Assembly: GCF_008923245.1 (NCBI RefSeq)
Contig: NZ_WBOS01000018.1
Coordinates: forward strand, 34,193-98,192
Reading direction: 5' to 3'
Source of the DNA: Cytobacillus depressus
GTDB taxonomy: Bacteria; Bacillota; Bacilli; Bacillales; Cytobacillaceae
Length of the DNA stretch: 64,000 nucleotides
Positions 17,043-25,810 of this stretch are shown one piece after another. The notes under the pieces are model-generated. The model was not told the origin of the DNA, did not search any database, and saw only the letters and a list, made by a program, of their open reading frames with translations. Positions within the stretch are counted from its first letter, which is position 1. Every line of letters begins with the position of its first letter. A program made the translations under genes and the position numbers.

Positions 17043-18221
17043 ATGCATGCCTTAGGTTTAAAATGTATTGGCTGCCATACAACGTATCCACTATTCCCGC
17101 TGTATGAATGTGAAAAGTGTAGAGGAATTTTGGACGTATACTATGATTTCGAGAAACCAAGGGAGTCTGATATCTTTTTACCGATTACCGGAGAAAAACG
17201 AATTAGTCTAGGTGAAGGCAATACCAGTCTGCTACAGTCTCGAAATCTTGCAAAAAGACTCGGACTTAAAAACTTGTTTCTTAAATGTGAGTTTACTAAT
17301 CCAACAGGTTCCTTTAAGGACCGTCCCGTATCAATTGGGATTTCGAAGGCGGTTGAATTTGGTTTTACAAAAGTGATTGCCGCTTCAAGTGGAAACGGTG
17401 CAGCATCGGTTGCCGCCTATGCTGCACATGCTGGTCTTGAAGCGATTATTTTGGTACCTGAGAAAACTCCGATAGAAAAGATTAAACAGACCCTTGCTTA
17501 TGGAGCAAACGTCATTCGTGTCAAGGGTCCATATAGTAATTGCTTTACATTGGCCAAGCAGGTAGGAGAAAAGCAAAACATTTTTAATCTGACTACTACC
17601 TTCCTAAATCCTTATACGGTGGAAGGGAATAAAATGGTCGCGTATGAGTTATTTGAACAGCTGAACAGCTCGATTCCTGACGTCATTTACGTGCCTATCG
17701 GTGCCGGCCCATTGCTCGCTGGCATTTACAAAGGGTATCTGGAACTAAAGCACCGCCATCATTTCGGAAAGCTACCTAGGATGGCAGGAATTCAAGCCGA
17801 AGGAAATAATCCAATCGCATCTGCGTTTTTATATGGAAAGTCATCCGTAAGCCCGGTAGCTAATCCATGTACGATTGCGGGCGGGATTGCAGATGGATTG
17901 ATGGGTTATGAAAAGGATGGTATGTATACATTGCAGTGCATAAATGAATCAAAAGGATTCGCCCTTGATGTTTCAGACTCTTCTATGTTAGAAGCTCAGA
18001 TGTGGCTGGCACGAGATGAAGGAATTTTTGTGGAGCCTTCTGCTGCAGCGAGCATCGCCGGAGTGGCGAAAAGTTTGCAAGAAAACCGGATTCGCGAAGA
18101 CGATTACATTGTCGTATTGTTAACCGGGCATGGTCTAAAAGATATGGGCAATGTTCCCGTTGCTTGTGAAGTGCCAATGATTGAATACATAGATCAACTT
18201 TTTGAACTTTTGAGGAAATGA
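17043..18221 (+). CDS. Threonine-synthase-like PLP-dependent lyase
   Basis: 392 residues, fold-type II PLP enzyme. A small zinc-ribbon-like N-terminus (CIGCHTTYPLFPLYECEKC) precedes the Schiff-base lysine motif NPTGSFKDRPVSIG, then the phosphate-binding ASSGNGAASVAAYAA. This is the thermophile-type threonine synthase family, which also holds beta-eliminating deaminases. It lies in a catabolic operon with an amino-acid-type importer, KDG kinase and KDPG aldolase, not among threonine genes. A plausible job is removal of ammonia from an amino sugar acid such as D-glucosaminate to give KDG. That function is inferred from context; family annotation alone would say threonine synthase. Confidence 0.75.
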   Translation: MHALGLKCIGCHTTYPLFPLYECEKCRGILDVYYDFEKPRESDIFLPITGEKRISLGEGNTSLLQSRNLAKRLGLKNLFLKCEFTNPTGSFKDRPVSIGISKAVEFGFTKVIAASSGNGAASVAAYAAHAGLEAIILVPEKTPIEKIKQTLAYGANVIRVKGPYSNCFTLAKQVGEKQNIFNLTTTFLNPYTVEGNKMVAYELFEQLNSSIPDVIYVPIGAGPLLAGIYKGYLELKHRHHFGKLPRMAGIQAEGNNPIASAFLYGKSSVSPVANPCTIAGGIADGLMGYEKDGMYTLQCINESKGFALDVSDSSMLEAQMWLARDEGIFVEPSAAASIAGVAKSLQENRIREDDYIVVLLTGHGLKDMGNVPVACEVPMIEYIDQLFELLRK

Positions 18222-18245
18222 ACTTGGAAAAGAGGTGGCGGTGGC

Positions 18246-19205
18246 ATGAGTCTTTTTACCATTGGAATAACGGATTGTGACCATCCATCAGTTGAAATTG
18301 AACAGAACATAATTAATAAGAGTTCCGGACGAATGGTACTACACCAATGCAAAACAGAGGAAGACGTAATTCGTGAATGCAGTGAAGCAGATGGACTTTT
18401 GAATCAATATGCTCCCTTAACACGAAACGTGTTAAGTCAGTTACCAAGATGTAAGGTAATTGTTCGTTACGGGGTGGGAATAAACAACATAGATCTCGAT
18501 GCGGCAAGTGATTATGGAATCCAGGTTTGCAATGTGCCTGATTATGGCGTAGATGAGGTATCTGACCACGCATTGGCTCTTTTGTATACCCTGGCAAGAA
18601 AGACGTTGTTGTTAGGAAATTCCGTACGAAAGGGAGAATGGGAATTCAGCATTTCCCGTCCGATATTGCGTTTGAGAGATCAGGTTGTTGGGGTGGTTGG
18701 ACTTGGCCGAATCGGAAGCGCTTTTGCTAAGAAGGCACATGGGGCTGGTTTCAAGGTAATTGGCTATGATCAAGGGAGAAATAGGTCAGAATCATTACCG
18801 TTTGTAGAGCGCGTCAGTTTTGAACAGTTACTAGAGCTCTCTGATATCATCTCGGTTCACTGTCCATTAACGAATGAAACAAAAAACCTCTTTGGCGAAA
18901 AAGAACTCCTTTCAATGAAGTCTTCTGCTTTTATCATTAATACAGCTCGAGGCTCAATTATTAATGAGGTCGCCTTAAATCAGGCACTTGAGAAGGGATG
19001 GATTGCAGGGGCGGCATTGGATGTGATGGAAGTGGAACCTCCTAATCCAAATAACCCTTTATTACAGCGTGAGAATTGTATCATCACGCCACACGTTGCC
19101 TGGTATTCCGAACAGGCCTTTGATGAATTAAAGCGAAAAGCAGCTGAAGAAGCTGTTCGATTTTTAAAAAGACAAGAAATTTACTATCCAATGAATCTAG
19201 TATAA
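18246..19205 (+). CDS. D-isomer-specific 2-hydroxyacid dehydrogenase (CtBP-like)
   Basis: 319 residues. NAD-binding fold at VVGVVGLGRIGSAFAKKA, catalytic Arg in NTARGSIINE, and His in ITPHVAWYSEQA. The early block RYGVGINNIDLDAASDYGI is typical of C-terminal-binding-protein-like dehydrogenases. It would interconvert a 2-keto acid and a D-2-hydroxyacid. In this operon it may reduce a keto product or oxidise a sugar acid; the direction is unknown. Confidence 0.87.
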   Translation: MSLFTIGITDCDHPSVEIEQNIINKSSGRMVLHQCKTEEDVIRECSEADGLLNQYAPLTRNVLSQLPRCKVIVRYGVGINNIDLDAASDYGIQVCNVPDYGVDEVSDHALALLYTLARKTLLLGNSVRKGEWEFSISRPILRLRDQVVGVVGLGRIGSAFAKKAHGAGFKVIGYDQGRNRSESLPFVERVSFEQLLELSDIISVHCPLTNETKNLFGEKELLSMKSSAFIINTARGSIINEVALNQALEKGWIAGAALDVMEVEPPNPNNPLLQRENCIITPHVAWYSEQAFDELKRKAAEEAVRFLKRQEIYYPMNLV

Positions 19206-19217
19206 GGGAGTGTAGTG

Positions 19218-20297
19218 ATGATGAGTCATTTAGAAAAAATGGCCAGCGCTGTTTATTATGGAGCTAGACAAATTCAGGTGGAGGAAAGACCAAAGCCGAC
19301 TCCTCCTGAAGGTTGGGCATTGGTGAAGGTGAGTTATTCGGGTATTTGTGGGACGGATCTTAACATATATGTAGGGGCCCATCCGCGTGCGAGGGGCCCG
19401 CTCGTTTTAGGCCATGAACTTTCCGGTACGTTGGTGGAAGGGCATCCTTCTTTGAAAGCGGGAACGCCTGTTACCATTCGCCCGCTTTTATTCTGCGGAA
19501 AATGTGAACCTTGTCAAACGGGAATGAGCCATGTGTGCAAGGATCTAAAACTAGTGGGAATTGATTGCGACGGGGCCATGGCTGAATATGTTGTTGCTCC
19601 GGTAGAAACAATCCATGCTTTACCTGATGGGGTTTCGTTAAGGTTAGGCGCTTTGATTGAACCGCTAGCGGTTGGCGTCCATGTTGTTCGACAATCTGAA
19701 TTTACACCCGGTGATACGGCTCTGGTATTTGGGGCTGGCCCAATCGGCATGTGTGTAGCTGTTTCTTTACAGCTCTTAGGCGCTGGTCGGGTGATCGTGG
19801 TTGAAACCAATCGATTCCGCCTGCAAATGGCCAAAGAAATGGGATTTGAAACGATTGATCCTGAAGAAGGTGACGTGGTCGAGCAAATTTTATATAAAAC
19901 AGAGGGGAACGGTGCTGACTATTCGTTTGATTGTGCAGGACACCCTTCCGTATCTGAAATCTTGACACAAGTAACGAGAGTAAGAGGAACCGTTGTTATT
20001 GTCGCTGCTTACAAAAAAGCGGCGCCGATTGATTTACTGCAAGTCATGTTTAAAGAAATTACGCTAAAGGGTGCTAGGGTATATACACCGAAAGATTTTG
20101 ACATTGCTGCGGAGCTTTTAAAAAAACCGTTTGATTTTGAAAAGTTAATTACTCATGTTCTACCTATTGATGATATTCAAACTGGATTTGATCTGCTTCT
20201 TTCTGGTGGTAATGCAGTTAAAGTGTTGGTGGAAATCGGATTAGAAAAAAATGATAAAAACTATAGCACGGAGGCGGTAAGTGTTGACCATGTTTGA
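19218..20297 (+). CDS. Zinc-dependent alcohol dehydrogenase (sorbitol/threonine dehydrogenase type)
   Basis: 359 residues from the ATG at 19218 (AAGGGAG seven bases upstream; GTG 19215 and ATG 19221 are alternatives). Catalytic zinc site GICGTD and GHELSG, four-cysteine structural zinc lobe CGKCEPCQTGMSHVC, Rossmann fold FGAGPIGMCV. Members oxidise polyols or hydroxy-acids such as L-gulonate, L-idonate or galactonate, which fits the sugar-acid setting. Its 3' end overlaps the next gene by 17 bases. Confidence 0.88.
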   Translation: MMSHLEKMASAVYYGARQIQVEERPKPTPPEGWALVKVSYSGICGTDLNIYVGAHPRARGPLVLGHELSGTLVEGHPSLKAGTPVTIRPLLFCGKCEPCQTGMSHVCKDLKLVGIDCDGAMAEYVVAPVETIHALPDGVSLRLGALIEPLAVGVHVVRQSEFTPGDTALVFGAGPIGMCVAVSLQLLGAGRVIVVETNRFRLQMAKEMGFETIDPEEGDVVEQILYKTEGNGADYSFDCAGHPSVSEILTQVTRVRGTVVIVAAYKKAAPIDLLQVMFKEITLKGARVYTPKDFDIAAELLKKPFDFEKLITHVLPIDDIQTGFDLLLSGGNAVKVLVEIGLEKNDKNYSTEAVSVDHV

Positions 20298-21039
20298 TCT
20301 GCAAGGGCAGGTAGCTGTCATAACAGGAGCGACGAGAGGACTCGGGCAGTCTATGGCAATTGCTTTGGCGGAGGCAGGGGCGGACATTGCACTCATTCAG
20401 CGTTCGGAATCAGATACAGGCACCAAGCAATTAATTGAACAAATAGGCCGGCGGTGTGAAATCATTCTCTGCGATCTATCTAATTTGGATCAGGTGAAAC
20501 AGGTTATGGAGCAAGTCAATAATCAATTCGGTCGGGTGGATATCCTTGTGAACAATGGAGGCATTCAAAGACGTTCCCCGGCTGAACAATTTTCGGAATC
20601 CGATTGGGATGATGTGATTGACGTAAATCTAAAAACCGTATTTTTGCTATGTCAGCAGGCTGGTCTCCAGATGATTTCACAGGGGCGCGGTAAGATCATT
20701 AATATTGCATCATTGTTATCGTTCCAAGGCGGAATGACTGTACCTGCTTACGCTGCAGCCAAAGGCGGTGTTGCCCAGTTGACCAAGGCACTGGCAAATG
20801 AATGGGCTGCTCAAGGGATCAATGTCAATGCGATTGCGCCAGGTTACATGGATACAGACATGAATGATGCGCTCAAGCGAAATGAAACGCGAAATCGCCA
20901 GATAATTGAGAGGATTCCCGCAGGGCGTTGGGGGAAACCGGAGGATATGAAGGGGAGTGTCGTGTTTCTTGCTTCACGAGCATCTGATTATGTGAATGGC
21001 CATGTACTAGTGGTAGATGGTGGCTGGATGGGAAGATAG
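20281..21039 (+). CDS. SDR-family oxidoreductase, gluconate 5-dehydrogenase/KduD-like
   Basis: 252 residues. Cofactor loop TGATRGLGQS, NNGG in place of NNAG, catalytic Ser in IASLLS, and YAAAK. The C-terminal GHVLVVDGGWMGR is like gluconate 5-dehydrogenase and 2-deoxy-D-gluconate 3-dehydrogenase. A GGAGG six bases before the GTG at 20281 supports that start over the ATG at 20290. Together with the Zn dehydrogenase it could epimerise an aldonate through a keto intermediate. Confidence 0.85.
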   Translation: MLTMFDLQGQVAVITGATRGLGQSMAIALAEAGADIALIQRSESDTGTKQLIEQIGRRCEIILCDLSNLDQVKQVMEQVNNQFGRVDILVNNGGIQRRSPAEQFSESDWDDVIDVNLKTVFLLCQQAGLQMISQGRGKIINIASLLSFQGGMTVPAYAAAKGGVAQLTKALANEWAAQGINVNAIAPGYMDTDMNDALKRNETRNRQIIERIPAGRWGKPEDMKGSVVFLASRASDYVNGHVLVVDGGWMGR

Positions 21040-21070
21040 TTTGACAGCATACATTAAAGGAGGAAAGGCA

Positions 21071-22015
21071 ATGGACGTGGTAACATTCGGAGAAACTATG
21101 GTGCTCTTTACACCAGAGTCCATAGGTCCACTTCGTTTTGTAGGAAAGTTTGAAAAAACCATTGGCGGTGCGGAATCGAATGTAGCGATTGCGCTGTCCC
21201 GGCTTGGAGCTGAAGTAGGTTGGATAAGCCGATTAGGTGATGATGAATTTGGATCATATATTCGCAATTTTATCCGGGGCGAGGGTGTAGACACATCCCA
21301 AGTGAAATTTGATAAAGAGCATCCGACTGCTGTTTTTTTTAAAGAGCGACAGGCGGGGGATGAACCTAAAGTCTATTATTATCGAAAAGGATCGGCAGCA
21401 AGCCAGATGAGTTCAAATGATTTGGATGAGGCCTATATAGCACAGGCCAAGTTCCTTCATATTTCGGGGATCACGGCTGCCCTCAGTCCCTCATGCAGGG
21501 ATACCGTATTTCGCGCGATTGAGATGGGGAGAAGGAATCAGCTTACGATCGTATTTGATCCTAATATCCGACTGAAACTCTGGTCGAAAGAAGAGGCACG
21601 GGAAGTATTGATGGATATTGCTAGTCACAGTGATATAGTTCTGCCAGGCATTGAAGAAGGGAAAATCATGACCGGGGAATCGTCTCCTGAAAACATTGCG
21701 GCTCGTCTCCTGAAGAACGGCGCCAAGGTTGTCGTTGTAAAGCTTGGTGAAAAAGGGGCCTATTATGCCACGGATGAACAAGCAGAGTATGTAACAGGTT
21801 TTCCTGTTCAGCAGATTGTAGATACAGTCGGCGCTGGAGATGGGTTTGCCGCTGGATTCTTGTCTGGCTTGATTCGAGGATGGTCCTACCGAGACGCTGT
21901 TGAATTGGGTAATCGTGTTGGCGCTTATGCGTTAACAGTCCCAGGTGATGTAGAAGGGTATCCGTTCTGGAGCCAGATTTCTCCTGATGAAAAGAAAGAA
22001 GAAGTGTATCGTTAG
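21071..22015 (+). CDS. kdgK: 2-keto-3-deoxygluconate kinase (PfkB family)
   Basis: 314 residues from the ATG at 21071, which has AAAGGAGG upstream. PfkB signatures: IGGAESNVAIALSRLGAEVGWISRLGDDEFG near the N-terminus (given here in part) and DTVGAGDGFAAGF carrying the catalytic Asp. Next-door KDPG aldolase makes KDG the most likely substrate: KDG + ATP gives KDPG. The preceding SDR ends just 31 bases upstream. Confidence 0.88.
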   Translation: MDVVTFGETMVLFTPESIGPLRFVGKFEKTIGGAESNVAIALSRLGAEVGWISRLGDDEFGSYIRNFIRGEGVDTSQVKFDKEHPTAVFFKERQAGDEPKVYYYRKGSAASQMSSNDLDEAYIAQAKFLHISGITAALSPSCRDTVFRAIEMGRRNQLTIVFDPNIRLKLWSKEEAREVLMDIASHSDIVLPGIEEGKIMTGESSPENIAARLLKNGAKVVVVKLGEKGAYYATDEQAEYVTGFPVQQIVDTVGAGDGFAAGFLSGLIRGWSYRDAVELGNRVGAYALTVPGDVEGYPFWSQISPDEKKEEVYR

Positions 22016-22041
22016 GAAATTCGGATAGAGGAGGAAAAGAT

Positions 22042-22731
22042 TTGCTGCCAAAAGTAATGCTTTTAAATAAATTAGTAGAAAGCGGTGTAATCGCTGTTAT
22101 TCGTCGGATTCCTGAGGATCAGATTGAACTGGTCGCGGAAAGTCTTGTTGAAGGAGGGGTAACGGCACTCGAAGTTACGGTTGATTCACCAGGAGCCTTC
22201 ACAGTCATAAGCAAACTTTCCAAGAAAATGAGAGGACGGGCACTTGTCGGTGCAGGTACCGTCCTCGATGGTGAATCCGCACGCTTAGCGATTCAAAGTG
22301 GTGCCGAATTTATTTTCAGTCCAAGCCTTCATCAAGAGGTAGTTCGGACTGCCCTCCGCTATGGGAAAATTGCTGTTCCTGGGGTGATGACTCCGACAGA
22401 AATGATTACTGCAATCGAATGGGGTGCTGACTTGGTCAAAATTTTCCCCGCGGCTGGTCTTGGCGTACAGTACATCAAAGATATAAAAGCTCCTTTTCCC
22501 CATATTCCAGTCATTCCGACAGGTGGAATAAATCTTGAAAACGTTGCATCATTCGTGCAAGCGGGTGTAGCTGCCGTTGGAATTGGTGGTAATTTGGTAG
22601 ATTACCAAGCCATCGAAGAATCCGACTTTGAGAGAATTACCCAGACTGCGAAACAATATGTAACCTCTATTCAAGAAGCGAGACAAATAATGAAAAAGTC
22701 CGAGCCAACAATCCAAGTAACAATAAAATGA
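22042..22731 (+). CDS. eda: KDPG/KHG aldolase (2-dehydro-3-deoxy-phosphogluconate aldolase)
   Basis: 229 residues, TTG start with AGAGGAGG seven bases before. Catalytic Glu in ALEVTVDSPGA, GAGTVLD, and Schiff-base Lys in GADLVKIFPAAGLG; GGINLENV binds phosphate. It splits KDPG to pyruvate and glyceraldehyde-3-phosphate, completing the phosphorylated branch begun by the kinase upstream. A short C-terminal extension (about 15 residues beyond the usual end) is present. Confidence 0.92.
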   Translation: MLPKVMLLNKLVESGVIAVIRRIPEDQIELVAESLVEGGVTALEVTVDSPGAFTVISKLSKKMRGRALVGAGTVLDGESARLAIQSGAEFIFSPSLHQEVVRTALRYGKIAVPGVMTPTEMITAIEWGADLVKIFPAAGLGVQYIKDIKAPFPHIPVIPTGGINLENVASFVQAGVAAVGIGGNLVDYQAIEESDFERITQTAKQYVTSIQEARQIMKKSEPTIQVTIK

Positions 22732-22747
22732 TTAGGAGGAGATCTAA

Positions 22748-23509
22748 ATGACTATTAATTCAATGAAAAGAAAGTTACAGGAAGGGAAATGTGTATACGG
22801 AAGCTGGGTGAGGATTCCTTCCCCAATAGTCGTGGAAGCATTAGGAAGCGTAGGCTTTGATTTTTTGCATATAGATTTGGAGCACAGCTCAATTGATCTA
22901 CCTATGCTAGATTATATGGTTTTGGCTGGCTATAGTCAGGATATTCAGCTTATTGTGAGAACCGCTTCCCAAAACCCGGCGGATCTTTATCGAATAATGG
23001 ATATCGGCGTATCCTCATTCATTTTACCAAGGATAGAAACAGCTGAGCAATGTGCGAAACTTTTACAAGGTATTCGATATTCACCTGCTGGAGCCAGAGG
23101 ACTCGGTGGTCCGGTTCGAGGAAATCGTTGGGGAGTAATTTCATTAGATCAGCATATGGAGGAAGCTGAAAAAGAAACAACTGTAATTGTTCAAATTGAA
23201 TCAAAAGAAGGATTAGCAAATCTGGATTCGATTTTAGAAGTTAACGGTATCGATGTCATTTATATTGGACCTTTGGATCTTTCGCAGGCATTGGGTTACC
23301 CAGGTCAAGTAGAGCATCCGATCGTTCAGGAGACGATTCATTCAATGGTCAAGACAATACGAGATAAAGGCATCGCTGTCGGGATTCACGCATCCGATAC
23401 GGAACAAGCAAAATATTGGGCTGAACATGGCATTCAATATTTTACGGTAGGAATGGATGTCACTCTCCTTCAATCCGCAGGCTTGTCCTTAATGAACAGT
23501 CTGAAATAG
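22748..23509 (+). CDS. HpcH/HpaI-family class II aldolase
   Basis: 253 residues. The family pattern DFLHIDLEHSSID (active-site His and metal area), PRIETAEQ, IVQIESKEGLANLD and YIGPLDLSQALGY are clear. Relatives cleave unphosphorylated 2-keto-3-deoxy acids (GarL, RhmA, HpaI) to pyruvate and an aldehyde. It offers a second cleavage route beside the kinase and KDPG aldolase, and the aldehyde could go to the iron alcohol dehydrogenase at 24466. Confidence 0.9.
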   Translation: MTINSMKRKLQEGKCVYGSWVRIPSPIVVEALGSVGFDFLHIDLEHSSIDLPMLDYMVLAGYSQDIQLIVRTASQNPADLYRIMDIGVSSFILPRIETAEQCAKLLQGIRYSPAGARGLGGPVRGNRWGVISLDQHMEEAEKETTVIVQIESKEGLANLDSILEVNGIDVIYIGPLDLSQALGYPGQVEHPIVQETIHSMVKTIRDKGIAVGIHASDTEQAKYWAEHGIQYFTVGMDVTLLQSAGLSLMNSLK

Positions 23510-23698
23510 TATCGATAAAGATGAGAAGTAGTCAGACATGAGCTTCCATTTAATACACCAGTGGAAATCGAAATGATTGTACAGATCAAATAAGTCTGCC
23601 CTCACGGTCCATCTACCTTCCAGTATTGAGATATGAATGTTTTTTTCTATCTGATACAATATAAGGAAGGAAAAATAAAGGTGAAGGATAGATATGCA

Positions 23699-24361
23699 AT
23701 GAGTAAAACAATCACGTTTGACAATTTAAATTTGCATGAAAGAGTATACCTATATTTACGCGATGAAATTGTACATAACAAATTAAAGCCTGGATCACGG
23801 ATCGAATATGATAAATTGATGGAAGAATTGGGAGTAAGCCGTACCCCATTGCGGGATGCCTTAAATAGATTACAGTTGGACAATCTGATTGAAGTGAGAC
23901 CGCGATCTGGGACATTTGTCAGCACACCTAATCGTAAAGATATTGAAGATATTTACAACGTACGCAAGCCATTGGAAGTGACTGCCGTAGAATTGGCGGC
24001 CACTTTTATTCCCCAGGATTGTTACCAGCAATTAATGGAGGAGGCTGAACATGCGGAAGAAGAATTAAAAAAGGGAAATACAGAACCTTTTTTTGCCTCT
24101 GATCGCAATCTGCATCGGGTCATTATCAGTTACTCCAATAACAGTCGATTGATTACGATTATGGACTCATTGGAAGTGCAAATCAAGTGGTTTGGTATTA
24201 TCATGACCAAAAACCTTGACAGGCCATATCGGGCGATAGAAATGCATAAAAAAATAATCAAAGCCATGCAAGACGGTAAGATCGATGAAGCCAAACGAAT
24301 TATGGCACAACATATTGAAGAAGTTAAACAAGATATCTTGAGTGATTTCACTGAGGGTTAA
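23699..24361 (+). CDS. GntR-family regulator, FCD subfamily (copy A)
   Basis: 220 residues from the ATG at 23699. The start is set by alignment with the paralogue at 26848, which begins at the equivalent Met; GTG 23681 and ATG 23633 are in frame but upstream. N-terminal winged HTH (LRDEIVHNKLKPGSRIEYD, LGVSRTPLRDALNRL) and C-terminal FCD helical domain with metal-type residues in DRNLHRVIISYSNNSRL. Last gene of the operon before a terminator. Its paralogue sits 2.5 kb away on the other strand. Confidence 0.92.
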   Translation: MSKTITFDNLNLHERVYLYLRDEIVHNKLKPGSRIEYDKLMEELGVSRTPLRDALNRLQLDNLIEVRPRSGTFVSTPNRKDIEDIYNVRKPLEVTAVELAATFIPQDCYQQLMEEAEHAEEELKKGNTEPFFASDRNLHRVIISYSNNSRLITIMDSLEVQIKWFGIIMTKNLDRPYRAIEMHKKIIKAMQDGKIDEAKRIMAQHIEEVKQDILSDFTEG

Positions 24362-24393
24362 CTTGTATTAATAGAAAAATTAGAGTCGGACTG

Positions 24394-24438
24394 AAGCATT
24401 TTTACGAAAATAGAGTTTCTTCGTAAAGATGCTTTTTT
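24394..24438 (+). terminator. Terminator of the long sugar-acid operon
   Basis: AAGCATTTTTACGAA pairs with TTCGTAAAGATGCTT (one G-U), followed by a T run. It separates the operon from the alcohol dehydrogenase gene, whose ribosome binding site begins 13 bases later; read-through is possible. Confidence 0.82.
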
Positions 24439-24465
24439 AAAACTAAATTAAAGGAGGAGAAACTT

Positions 24466-25650
24466 TTGAAGTCTACTTCTAGCATTCTACAAAAACCTTC
24501 ATTTGATTTTAACCTGCTAACTAATATTAAAGTGGGAGAAGGTTTACTAGCTGAGACCGGTAAGTTAACAAAGACGATTACCGAAGGAAATAGGGTTCTT
24601 ATTGTGACAGATTCAGGTATAAGGCGTACGGGGATCGCAGATAAAGTTTGGATTTCCCTAGATAAAGAAGGTTTTTATTGTAAATGGTTTGATTCTGTAG
24701 AGCCAAACCCTAAAGATGAGGATTGCGAAACAGGAGGAGAGGAAGCCCAGCGATGGAAAGCAGATGTGATTGTGGCGGTAGGCGGTGGATCTGTCCTTGA
24801 TTCTGCCAAAGCTATTGCACTTCTTCAAACCAATCACGGTCGTATTCAGGATTTTGTAGGGAGAGACCGTGTTTTAAATGAAGTAACTCCTGTGGTGGCA
24901 ATTCCTACTACTTCAGGCACCGGATCAGAGGTTACCTATTCCGCAGTTATTACAGATATAAATAAAAAGGTAAAAATGACAATAAAAGATAGGAAACTTG
25001 CTCCAAAACTAGCAATTGTCGATCCGGAAACAACATACGCATTACCAGCACATATTACCGCGTCTACTGGAATGGATGCATTTGTTCACGCAATTGAAGC
25101 TTACACATGCCGACTTGCTAATCCGCTTTCGGATGCAATGGCACAGGGGGCGATGGAAAAGATATTTCAATCTCTACGTGAGGCTGTACTGAATGGAGAA
25201 AATAAAGAGGCACGTTATAATATGATGGTAGGTTCACTGATGGCTGGTATTGCTTTTTCCCATGCCGATGTGGCGGCTGTTCACTGTATGGCAGAGGCAT
25301 TAGGTGGACTATATGATACACCTCACGGAGTGGCAAACTCTATCTTTCTACCAAGCGTCACTGCTTATAACGCAGAGAAGGATCCCGAAAAACATGCACG
25401 GGTAGCTAGGATATGTGGTTTACCAACAGCAGGGATTTCTGATAAGGAAGCTGCATTACTCTTAGTGGAGGAATTAAAACTTATGGCTAAAGACATTGGA
25501 ATCCCGGCATTCCGCAGTCTTCCATATGTTAAACAATCAGACTTTCCTCAACTAGCAGATGTTGCTTTTTCAAATGGATCAACTCCAAGCAACTGTCGCG
25601 AAATAAATCGGGAAGATTATCTTAATCTTTTTCATAAGAACTATGAATAA
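24466..25650 (+). CDS. Iron-containing alcohol dehydrogenase
   Basis: 394 residues, TTG start with AAGGAGGAGA upstream. Group III dehydrogenase features: NAD-binding VAVGGGSVLDSAKA, TTSGTGSEVT, and the metal ligands in GMDAFVHAIEAY, SHADVAAVHCMAEALGG and DTPHGVANSI. FucO-, DhaT- or EutG-like: it would reduce aldehydes (for example lactaldehyde or glyceraldehyde from the HpaI-type aldolase) or oxidise a diol. Placed right after the operon terminator, so it may be a read-through gene or have its own promoter. Confidence 0.92.
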   Translation: MKSTSSILQKPSFDFNLLTNIKVGEGLLAETGKLTKTITEGNRVLIVTDSGIRRTGIADKVWISLDKEGFYCKWFDSVEPNPKDEDCETGGEEAQRWKADVIVAVGGGSVLDSAKAIALLQTNHGRIQDFVGRDRVLNEVTPVVAIPTTSGTGSEVTYSAVITDINKKVKMTIKDRKLAPKLAIVDPETTYALPAHITASTGMDAFVHAIEAYTCRLANPLSDAMAQGAMEKIFQSLREAVLNGENKEARYNMMVGSLMAGIAFSHADVAAVHCMAEALGGLYDTPHGVANSIFLPSVTAYNAEKDPEKHARVARICGLPTAGISDKEAALLLVEELKLMAKDIGIPAFRSLPYVKQSDFPQLADVAFSNGSTPSNCREINREDYLNLFHKNYE

Positions 25651-25749
25651 GCACGACGAAATAGAAGAGAGCTAAGTCCCTCCTTAGGGGAACGAGGTGC
25701 TGAAAAAAGCTTTAAGTTAATCCGCTTCATATTGAAAGTATAATAGCTT

Positions 25750-25790
25750 ACTGAAAAAACGGAGACTAACTTGGTCTCCGTTTTTTCAGT
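25750..25790. terminator. Bidirectional terminator between convergent genes
   Basis: ACTGAAAAAACGGAGAC pairs with GTCTCCGTTTTTTCAGT around a 7-base loop; A and T runs on both sides let it work in either direction, for the Fe-dehydrogenase (+) and the SDR at 25811 (-). Confidence 0.92.
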
Positions 25791-25810
25791 GGGCTATTGA
25801 ATGTAATCCC

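Noticed and set aside
17043..18221. Plain threonine synthase for biosynthesis
   Set aside because: Kept as a family label only: no hom or thrB gene is near, and the whole operon is catabolic.
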